Below are positions 8,624 to 15,919 of a stretch of DNA of 64,000 nucleotides, one piece after another. A model generated the notes under the pieces. The model worked only from the letters and a program-made list of their open reading frames with translations, ran no database searches and had not been told where the DNA came from. Source of the stretch: Clostridium_X cadaveris (GTDB taxonomy: Bacteria > Bacillota > Clostridia > Clostridiales > Clostridiaceae); the NCBI RefSeq assembly GCF_039521325.1, contig NZ_BAAACD010000024.1. One strand, given 5' to 3'. A program made the position numbers and the translations under genes. The stretch's first letter is position 1. Each line of letters opens with the position of its first letter.

Positions 8624-11600
8624 TTATTTAATTAAATTTCTCTTCTTTCTTAAAACAACTATGCCTCCAAACGCACCAAATAGAAGTAAGCTATACATTA
8701 AAAGATTCTCGTAATCACCCGTAGGTATTAAACTAAGGTCTTTGTTTTGTTCTTTATCTGAATTTGGATTGATTGGCTTATTATTTTCTTCCTCAACTTT
8801 GTTTTCTTCCTCTGTTATCTGTTCATCTACCTTAATCTTATCTAATTCTGCCTTTGCAGCCTTCAAGATTTCTTCAATATCTGCAGTAGTTTTTGCAGCA
8901 TCAATTTTTGCAATATTGTCAGCTAAGATAGCTTTTATCTCTTTTTGTTGATTTTCTTTATAATCCTTTAAATTCTTATATGATTCTAGTTCTGCTTTTG
9001 CATCTTTCTTAGCCATTTCTAACTTTTCTGATTCTGCTAATAATTCCTCATATTTCTTTTCAGCAGTAACTAACTTATCATAGTTTATTACCTTTACCTT
9101 GACACCGTCGCTTAAAATATTATATGCTGCTCTTGCCTCATCGATTGCTTCTTTGCTATTTAAATTTACTTGTCCAATTTTGTCAATTAGAATAATAACT
9201 TTATCTGCAGCAACATTGTTTTCTTCCTCTGTTAACTGTGCATCTGTCTTAACATTATCTAACTCTGCCTTTGCAGCCTTCAAGATTTCTTCAATATCTG
9301 CAGTAGTTTTTGCAGCATCAATTTTTGCAATATTATCAGCTAAGATATCTTTTATCTCTTTTTGTTGTGTTTCTCTATAATCCTTTAAATTCTTATATGA
9401 TTCTAGTTCTGATTTTGCATCTTTCTTCTCTGTTTCATCATTTCTTTCAACATTTATATTTAAATAAGGCGCTATAAAAAACTCACTGTCACATTTTTCA
9501 ACTGTAGCAATATATTTTCCTATATCTGAAACAGCAAATGTAACTTGTCCATTCTCATCCGTAATCCCCTCAAGCTTTTCATTCTCTTGTCCATTTACAG
9601 GTTTTAATACAACCTTGCAATTTTTTTGTGGTTCTAACGGTACATCAATTGATATAGAATAACTTGCTACAAACCCATTAACAGTAAGAACAAAGCTTTC
9701 ATCGGCCTTTACAGTTACTTCGTTTTCTGCAAACTTCAAGTACATATCATCATATAAATCACTACCATAAACAAATATATTTACAGTATCATTGTTTTTC
9801 AAGACGCTATCATTTGCCATAGTTCCCATACCTGTACTGTCTTTTGGCATTTTGTCATTTACCATAAAACCTAAATTCATAGTTGATTTGCCAAATATCT
9901 TGCTTATCCATCCATTTGAACCCATCTCTAAATATGCTTTAGGATTTTTATCAAAAGCTTCACCATACATATTTCTATGCATTACTACAAGCGCATCTAT
10001 AACAGTTACATCATTTTGACATTTATCAGGTTTTGCATATCCTGCTTTCTTAGCTTCATCTGCTGCTACATCAGCAACAAGTTTATTCCCAAGTACATTA
10101 GAATCAGGATTTGCAAATATTGTGGCATTCACTCTATTAGAATTTTGTGATTCCTTCGCTTTGTCTATAGCCTTCTGCAACTCAGCTGTTGCATTTTCAT
10201 AGTTCTGTTCTGTTGAAACCTGATCTTTTAAAACTGTTTCAGCTACATTTACAGCTTTCTCAAGTTCAGCTCTCGTGCCAATTTTATATTCTCCTGGCTT
10301 TGTTCCTTCTGAGATTTTATCCAAAAAATCCTTTGCTTCTACAATTACTTTTGAAAGTCCATCTGAAGCACTCTTTGTGCCTTTTACGGTAACCGTAACT
10401 TCAACAAGCTGTTTGTATAGCTTCTGTAATTTTTTATTTTCAGGATGAATCTTTGCAAATTTCCCATATTTTGCACTACTAAGAAGCGATGAAATTGTTA
10501 CTTGCTTTGAAGTTTCTTGTCTGCTTACTAACAAATTATCAGCCTTAACAACACCGATATTTGAGGATTTAAATTTATTATATCCTTGACCTTCCATCTC
10601 CCATGGATCCTCAAAAAAGTCATCCGGTACTATTCCATCACCAACAAAATCTTTTGAGTCATATACCCAAACAGGCTGACCTTTACTGTCTACCCTCATT
10701 TCTTGGAATGAATGTAAATTTCCTGTAATAGAATTTTTATCAGCAAAGTTTCCCTCATTAATTCCATCGAAATAATGTTTCTTTGCAAGATTCATCTTTT
10801 GGATTTCTTCATCTAGCTCTTTATCTGTTACCTGTTTTACATGAAGTGGTATTTTCTTAGTTACTGAAACTCCATCTCTTGTAAAGTTAACAAGTAAATT
10901 TACATCTGGATTTTCTTTAGTGAAAATATCAACACTCGCCCTATATCCATTTATAGATATAACCTTATCATTATCTGTTGTTACTGTAATTTCTTTGTTT
11001 TTAAATACAAAGTTACCTGTTTCATCTGTTATCTTTGTATATCTTAAAATCCGTATATCACCGTTTACATTCTTCGGATCTATCACTTTACCCGTTACAG
11101 AGTAAGTTAACTCGTCAACTGTATAGTATTTATCTAGCAAACCCATAAGTTCTTCTTCTGTTGGTTTTGCTTCTCCTGTTCCCTTAACTGTAACATCAAA
11201 TGTCTTTTTAACAACTTTAAAATCAGATGGTTTTTCCACATATGAATTTAAAACCATTTCATTTGCTTCAAATGTTGCAGTTAATTTTACTACTGTATCT
11301 TCTGGTTGAGCCTTTACTTTTCCTATACAAGGATTAATAATGAAATCTATGCTAGGATCAACAATATTAATTACTTCTGGATTTGATGACTCCCAACTTA
11401 TCTTAGACCAAACCTTCTTTGCACTTGTTCCTATAGACTGAGGTAATGATAAATCCTTTGTAACTTCTTTTTCTGATTTATTACCATTTAAAATCTTATC
11501 TATTGTAACCTGTTCAGATTCACCATTCATCATATTAAAGAAAAAGTCTTGATCCCAACAAACAGTTACAGTTCTGCCACTTTTATTGGTTGTAGCTTCT

Positions 11601-13171
11601 GCATTACCAGCTTTAAATTTAAAGGAGCAGGTTACATTTTGAAAATATATATGTCCACTTAAAATTGGATATTTAACATAATTAATTATGCCATCTTTTC
11701 CTATAACATCTTCATTATTTGAACTTACAACTTCTACAGTTAACCCCTCTACATTAACACCTCTAGCTTCTAAAGATTCGAGAACCACGGTATTAATGTT
11801 CTTATCCTTTGAAAACTTAGGTCTAAGTGCACCTAATTCTTTATCAAAGGAAGCTTGGGCATCATCTACTTTCTTTTGATCAGCTGGATCAATAATAACT
11901 CCACCATCCAACTCAATTTTTTGGACTATTGTTTCATTATCCCCAGAAGGATTTATTTTTCCACTTACATCAGGATAACCAGATGCCGTAATATTATAAT
12001 CATATTCAGTTCCTTTGCTAAGTTTATAACTACCATCTTTTTCTTGAATAACTTCTGTAGTTACATAATCCATTTCAAAGTCATCATACTCTTGGTATGT
12101 AACAGAAACTTTAGCATTTTCTACAGAAATTCCAGCTTTATCTTTTATTTCAAATCGTACTGTATATTCTGCAATATTTTTTTGTAATACTACAGAAATA
12201 GTTTCATCCTTTTTAGGATCAATTGTTCCAGTTACATTGCTATAATTTTCTGCTGAAACGGTATAATTATATTTTGTACCTTCTTCTAATTTGTAACTTC
12301 CGTCTACTTCTGGCTTAACAGTATCATAGAAACCCTTTTTTACAGAAATCTTGGCGTCATTTACCCTTTTTCCTGTAGAATCTTTTACATCAAATTTAAC
12401 TACATGTGTTAAACTTGGATCGAGTTTTAATTGAAGCAGCCCGTCCTTTGTTGCATTAAAACTTGTATTTTTATATGATTTATAGCCTTTTGCTTCAGCT
12501 GTTACTGTAAACACTTCACTGGACTTCATAGTATAGTTTCCATCTGAACCAGGGTTTACATCCCTAAAATCTTTTCTTACCTTAATTTGAGCAGAATCAA
12601 TTTTCTTATCTGTGTTACTGTCAACAGCTTCAAAAGTCACCTTAAATTCTTTTTCTGCTTGTGCCAATGAAACCTCAAAATTTTGTTCTGCCAATGACTT
12701 TGCCACACCATTGTTTATATCATCAGCTGTTACATTCTTATCAAATAATTTAAGAGTTGCCGTAAATTTATATGGTGGTTCATCTGCAGTAGGTCTTGAT
12801 TCAATACTACATCTTCCTGCACTTGATCCAATTGATTTTACATACTTTGAATCTGAATTTATGTACCATACACTCTTATACTCTGATCTAGAAGATTCAC
12901 TTTTAAAAAGTAATGTTGTTATATCTCCACCGCTTGGTGTCTTTAATCCAACCTCATAACTAAGACCATTTTTACTTTTAACTACACTATCGCCGCCATT
13001 TTTAATTACCTTATTTGCTCCATCGATGTAGTTAGTTTTTAGATATTTTTCTGCTGCTTGCTCTGGAGTTATATCAGCTGCGTATGATGTCAAAGGTGTA
13101 ATCATTCCACTCATAACCATTCCCACAGCGAGCAACAGTGACAATATCTTCTTTGATAAACTATTTTTCAT
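8624..13171 (-). CDS. B12-riboswitch-controlled multidomain surface protein
   Basis: 1515 residues. Residues 1-31 are a signal peptide (KK, hydrophobic LLLAVGMVMSG, cut near TSYAA). Residues ~170-415 hold three related PEGA/carboxypeptidase-regulatory-like beta repeats (DGSYKL, EGTKYNYTVSAENY). Ig-like beta domains follow (~425-900), then a FIVAR-like helical stretch (~985-1045). A region at ~1045-1140 (VTVIDALVVMHRNMYG, SNGWISKIFG, MNLGFMVNDKMP, LKNNDTVNIFVYG) resembles the DUF4430 transcobalamin-like fold. After a SpaA-like domain and two copies of a ~70-residue helical repeat, the tail shows LIPTGD, a membrane segment and RKKR, like a non-canonical sortase signal. The upstream cobalamin riboswitch is direct evidence of B12 control. 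A surface B12-binding role is inferred; general adhesin is the alternative. RBS GGGAGAGG precedes ATG. Confidence 0.85.
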   Translation of the reverse strand: MKNSLSKKILSLLLAVGMVMSGMITPLTSYAADITPEQAAEKYLKTNYIDGANKVIKNGGDSVVKSKNGLSYEVGLKTPSGGDITTLLFKSESSRSEYKSVWYINSDSKYVKSIGSSAGRCSIESRPTADEPPYKFTATLKLFDKNVTADDINNGVAKSLAEQNFEVSLAQAEKEFKVTFEAVDSNTDKKIDSAQIKVRKDFRDVNPGSDGNYTMKSSEVFTVTAEAKGYKSYKNTSFNATKDGLLQLKLDPSLTHVVKFDVKDSTGKRVNDAKISVKKGFYDTVKPEVDGSYKLEEGTKYNYTVSAENYSNVTGTIDPKKDETISVVLQKNIAEYTVRFEIKDKAGISVENAKVSVTYQEYDDFEMDYVTTEVIQEKDGSYKLSKGTEYDYNITASGYPDVSGKINPSGDNETIVQKIELDGGVIIDPADQKKVDDAQASFDKELGALRPKFSKDKNINTVVLESLEARGVNVEGLTVEVVSSNNEDVIGKDGIINYVKYPILSGHIYFQNVTCSFKFKAGNAEATTNKSGRTVTVCWDQDFFFNMMNGESEQVTIDKILNGNKSEKEVTKDLSLPQSIGTSAKKVWSKISWESSNPEVINIVDPSIDFIINPCIGKVKAQPEDTVVKLTATFEANEMVLNSYVEKPSDFKVVKKTFDVTVKGTGEAKPTEEELMGLLDKYYTVDELTYSVTGKVIDPKNVNGDIRILRYTKITDETGNFVFKNKEITVTTDNDKVISINGYRASVDIFTKENPDVNLLVNFTRDGVSVTKKIPLHVKQVTDKELDEEIQKMNLAKKHYFDGINEGNFADKNSITGNLHSFQEMRVDSKGQPVWVYDSKDFVGDGIVPDDFFEDPWEMEGQGYNKFKSSNIGVVKADNLLVSRQETSKQVTISSLLSSAKYGKFAKIHPENKKLQKLYKQLVEVTVTVKGTKSASDGLSKVIVEAKDFLDKISEGTKPGEYKIGTRAELEKAVNVAETVLKDQVSTEQNYENATAELQKAIDKAKESQNSNRVNATIFANPDSNVLGNKLVADVAADEAKKAGYAKPDKCQNDVTVIDALVVMHRNMYGEAFDKNPKAYLEMGSNGWISKIFGKSTMNLGFMVNDKMPKDSTGMGTMANDSVLKNNDTVNIFVYGSDLYDDMYLKFAENEVTVKADESFVLTVNGFVASYSISIDVPLEPQKNCKVVLKPVNGQENEKLEGITDENGQVTFAVSDIGKYIATVEKCDSEFFIAPYLNINVERNDETEKKDAKSELESYKNLKDYRETQQKEIKDILADNIAKIDAAKTTADIEEILKAAKAELDNVKTDAQLTEEENNVAADKVIILIDKIGQVNLNSKEAIDEARAAYNILSDGVKVKVINYDKLVTAEKKYEELLAESEKLEMAKKDAKAELESYKNLKDYKENQQKEIKAILADNIAKIDAAKTTADIEEILKAAKAELDKIKVDEQITEEENKVEEENNKPINPNSDKEQNKDLSLIPTGDYENLLMYSLLLFGAFGGIVVLRKKRNLIK
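8815..9413 (-). repeat. Two near-identical ~170-bp direct repeats inside the surface-protein gene
   Basis: Segments around 8815-8996 and 9232-9413 are offset by 417 bases and nearly identical. They encode the helical unit that reads ELESYKNLKDY, then DNIAKIDAAKTTADIEEILK, then AKAELD. The repeats can recombine and change the stalk length. Confidence 0.85.
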
Positions 13172-13300
13172 ATTTCCTCTCCCTTCTTTAACTAAGTATT
13201 CTGAGAATCAGAGGAGATTATAAATAGGATAATCCCTATACCCATTTTAAAAGAAGAGATTTAATACCATACCCGTGTTGGTTTTTTAAACAATAAAAAA

Positions 13301-13328
13301 GCAGACTATGAAAAAAAGCATAGTCCGC
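13301..13328 (-). terminator. Terminator (expression platform) of the cobalamin riboswitch
   Basis: On the minus strand a 10-bp stem GCGGACTATG / CATAGTCTGC (one G-U) is followed by TTTTTTATTG. It sits between the B12 aptamer and the surface-protein gene, with 130 bases from here to the ATG. A segment of the aptamer (13410-13419) is also fully complementary to the 3' arm. Confidence 0.85.
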
Positions 13329-13379
13329 ATTTACTAACTTTACTGTATATCTTCTTTGAGATTCTCCGCCTCAGAAGTA

Positions 13380-13545
13380 AATTTTATGCATGTCTCCTGG
13401 CTAATGTATCATAGTCTGCTCTACCTTCCCAATATAATAATATATCAGTGGTTTATATAAGAGCATTCTCCTCACTCACAGTGGCGGGACCGCGCAGGAA
13501 TTACACCTGCTTCCATCTTAGTTTTCTATTGTGATTAATCAATAG
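13380..13545 (-). promoter_or_regulatory. Cobalamin (adenosylcobalamin) riboswitch
   Basis: On the minus strand the leader carries the conserved elements in order: GGAAGCAGGUGUAAUUCCUG, CGCGGUCCCGCCACUGUGA, GGGAAGG, and the B12 box AGCCAGGAGACAUGC (usual AGCCAGGAGACCUGCC). These match the cobalamin aptamer core and the L5 region. With the terminator downstream it should switch off the surface-protein gene when cobalamin is plentiful. Confidence 0.95.
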
Positions 13546-13731
13546 AAAAAACATAAAATCCATTTTATTTAGTTACATTGACATTTTACATTGCTGAGAC
13601 ATATTTGTCAAGATATTGTAAAAACATTTAAAATTGTTCTAATTGCCACATATCTCCTACGTAAGAACTTTTATTATTTCTCTTATCCACCTATAATGGA
13701 ATATGTCATAAATACCCTAATCTTTTAGATT

Positions 13732-14085
13732 TTATAATATTTCTTTATACGAATCTTCTTTAAAACCAACAAGAACCTTTCCATCTTTTATAAGAATAGG
13801 CCTTTTCACAAGCATTCCATTAGAAGCTAAGAGTTCTGCCGCATCTTCCCTTGACATATCTTTTATCTTGTCTTTTAAGTTCATTTCTTTATACAACACA
13901 CCTGATGTATTGAAGAATTTTTTGGTTTCTAACCCGCTGATTTCCATCCAATGAAGCAGTTCTTCTTTGGTTGGGTTATTCTCAACTATATGTCTGTCAT
14001 CAAACTCTACATTATTTTCCTTCAAAAACTTTGAAGCCTTTTTGCAAGTTGTTCATCTTGGATATTCTACAAATAAAGCGCTCAT
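13732..14085 (-). CDS. ArsC/Spx-family reductase with in-frame UGA at the catalytic Cys: candidate selenoprotein
   Basis: 117 codons when UGA at 14053-14055 (codon 11) is read as selenocysteine. From the ATG at 14085, with RBS AGAGGTG 7 bases upstream, the product begins MSALFVEYPR-U-TTCKKA and continues in the same frame to the stop at 13732. The family, thioredoxin-fold arsenate reductases and Spx-like proteins, has a catalytic Cys exactly at this site; here the motif would be U-x-x-C, the usual selenoprotein replacement. The family hallmark NNPTKEEL and the C-terminal MLVKRPILIKDGKVLVGF are intact. A hairpin 17 bases after UGA could be a SECIS. Alternatives are a nonsense mutation in an otherwise intact gene, or use of the internal TTG at 14025, which would lose the active site. 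Substrate unproven; arsenate or a disulfide is likely. Confidence 0.75.
14020..14036 (-). promoter_or_regulatory. Candidate bacterial SECIS hairpin
   Basis: Immediately downstream of the UGA, RNA positions +17 to +33 form CUUCAAA-GUU-UUUGAAG, a perfect 7-bp stem with a loop starting GU. Bacterial SECIS elements lie just 3' of the UGA with a G/GU in a small apical loop, so position and loop fit. Function is inferred. Confidence 0.55.
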
Positions 14086-14175
14086 TATTTACACCTCTTA
14101 TTATTTAATAATTAATATTAATTATATCATAACTAACTTATAGAATTCAATGCTCATCCAAATATATTGTTTATT

Positions 14176-15495
14176 TTAGCCAATGCCTCCATATACTATT
14201 CCTAGCACAATTACAGCTATAGTTATAATTTTAAATCCATATTTAGCAAATCGTAAAAATCCTTTTCCTAACTTTCTAGCAGCACCTTCATTTATAGCCT
14301 CCATAGCTCTCTCTTCTCCGTACATATAGTAAAATACTATAAGCACTATTAAAGCTGCAACCGGTGATATAATTACTGTTATAAGATTAGTGAAATTATC
14401 AAATGATGTCATGCTCATATTTAAAGGTATAGAAAAAATAAATGCTATAGATGCTATAATTATAGAAGATTTCTTTCTATTAAATTTCGTTTGAGACATC
14501 ATAGCTTCAACTGGACCTTCAAGCATATTTATAGACGATGATATAGCTGCAAATAAAAGACTTAAGAAGAACACTATTGATATTATTCTTCCCCCAGGCA
14601 TAGATTTAAATATTGTAGGCATTGTAATAAATAACAATGGTGGCCCAGCCATAGGATCTAAATTAAAAGCAAATACTGCTGGCATTATAACAAAAGATGC
14701 TAAAAGTGCTGCCATAGTGTCTAGTATAGCTGTACTTAATGCTGACCTTGGAATATCAAAATTATCTTTTATATAACTGCCATAAACAACCATGCCACAT
14801 CCATTTAATGATACAGTAAAGAATGCTTGTCCTAGAGCCATAACCCAGGTGTTAACTTTAAAAAGGTATTCCCATTTTGGAGTTAGAAGGTATCTTACCC
14901 CTTCTATAGCACCAGGAAGTGTTAATGACCTTATACCTAAAAGTATAAATATTATAAATAAGGCTGGCATTATTATTTTATTTATCTTCTCTATTCCCTT
15001 AGTGACTCCCATATAAACAATAGCAACTGTCAAAATTATAGAAATGAAGTTCCACACTATGGTATTACTTGTACCTGAAAAACTATTAAAATAACTGTTT
15101 ATATCTATACTACTAAGTTCTCCTGAAATACTCATAGAAAAATACTTTAGTATCCATCCTACAACTATGTTGTAAAACATAAAAACTCCCATAAGTCCAA
15201 TTACAGGTATTATCCCTAAAATAAATCCCCCTATTTTGTTTTTCTCTTTAAATACTGTTCTTATTCCATTCATTGAGCCGCTTCTAAATTTTCTTCCAAA
15301 AGCAAATTCAGTTATAAGCCCTGTAGATCCTAATACTAAAACAAATAAAAAATAAGGGATTAAAAAAACCATTCCTCCATTCTGACCCAGCCTATAAGGA
15401 AACATCCATATATTTCCCAATCCTACTGCTGCTCCAATGCAAGACAAAACAAATCCTGCGCTACTACTAAAATTTTCTCTTTTTTTCTTTTCCAT
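14176..15495 (-). CDS. Sodium-dependent neurotransmitter-symporter (NSS) family amino-acid transporter
   Basis: 439 residues, in the range of 11-helix bacterial NSS proteins such as TyT1. It imports an amino acid with Na+ across the cytoplasmic membrane. The N-terminal signature SSAGFVLSCIGAAVGLGNIWMFPYRLGQNGG holds the Na+/substrate site; LITEFAFGRKFRSG and GQAFFTVSLNGCGMVVYGSY (helix 6, unwound region) are also clear. Substrate is not predictable; aromatic or branched amino acids are typical. AGGAGG lies before the ATG. The ~180-base leader folds into hairpins and ends in a terminator, so transcription is probably attenuated by a riboswitch-like element. Confidence 0.92.
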   Translation of the reverse strand: MEKKKRENFSSSAGFVLSCIGAAVGLGNIWMFPYRLGQNGGMVFLIPYFLFVLVLGSTGLITEFAFGRKFRSGSMNGIRTVFKEKNKIGGFILGIIPVIGLMGVFMFYNIVVGWILKYFSMSISGELSSIDINSYFNSFSGTSNTIVWNFISIILTVAIVYMGVTKGIEKINKIIMPALFIIFILLGIRSLTLPGAIEGVRYLLTPKWEYLFKVNTWVMALGQAFFTVSLNGCGMVVYGSYIKDNFDIPRSALSTAILDTMAALLASFVIMPAVFAFNLDPMAGPPLLFITMPTIFKSMPGGRIISIVFFLSLLFAAISSSINMLEGPVEAMMSQTKFNRKKSSIIIASIAFIFSIPLNMSMTSFDNFTNLITVIISPVAALIVLIVFYYMYGEERAMEAINEGAARKLGKGFLRFAKYGFKIITIAVIVLGIVYGGIG

Positions 15496-15531
15496 ACTAC
15501 TATCCTCCTAAAAATAATAAAAAATAATTAA

Positions 15532-15558
15532 AGCCTCATAGCATAATACTATGAGGCT
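15532..15558 (-). terminator. Attenuator-type terminator before the NSS gene
   Basis: A perfect 10-bp stem (AGCCTCATAG / CTATGAGGCT) with a 7-base loop, followed on the minus strand by TTTAATTATTTTTT, only ~37 bases before the start codon. Its position upstream of the gene implies conditional read-through. Confidence 0.85.
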
Positions 15559-15712
15559 CATGATAAACTAACCATACTACTATCACCACACAGCATCATC
15601 TATGTGGTATAATTTGGACACACAAAATTTCCTAACCATCATAGATGCAAACTAAAGTTTCCTTACAGCCTGCATCCATAATAATAATGCAAGCTCTATC
15701 TATAATAGTTAG
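15559..15712 (-). promoter_or_regulatory. Structured 5' leader, riboswitch-like, class not recognised
   Basis: Minus strand, 5' to 3': a 15-bp helix with wobbles pairs 15698-15712 with 15632-15646; inside it a 9-bp hairpin (15667-15675 with 15687-15695). Then comes a CCACAUAG / CUGUGUGG hairpin (15586-15607) and the terminator. The 8-mer AUGGUUAG of the closing helix recurs at 15568-15575 and could compete for the same partner. It lacks T-box, SAM, lysine, TPP and purine consensus motifs as far as can be judged by eye. Confidence 0.55.
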
Positions 15713-15919
15713 AATAATACGCCCTATTAAATTTTACTTTTTGTAAAATTAAGCATACCATAACTTTATTCTCCAAATTCAAATAATTTTCTTTATTTTA
15801 TCATTATACTTACAAAACTGTCAAGGTTTAATAAGCTTAAAATCACTTACCTGTTCTCTATAATGATATTCTATGATATAATATGCTGATGAATAACAAA
15901 TGAAATGAGGTAGAATTTA

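Noticed and set aside
8815..9413. CRISPR-like repeat array
   Set aside because: Only two long copies inside an open reading frame; no short regular repeats with spacers occur anywhere in the window.
13732..14085. Frameshifted or truncated ArsC pseudogene
   Set aside because: There is no frame change: the upstream ATG and downstream domain share one frame, interrupted only by UGA at the catalytic position. A nonsense mutation remains possible, but selenocysteine explains the position and hairpin better.
15532..15712. T-box leader
   Set aside because: No GGUGG/anti-terminator T-box sequence or specifier-loop AGUA/GAA motifs were found.
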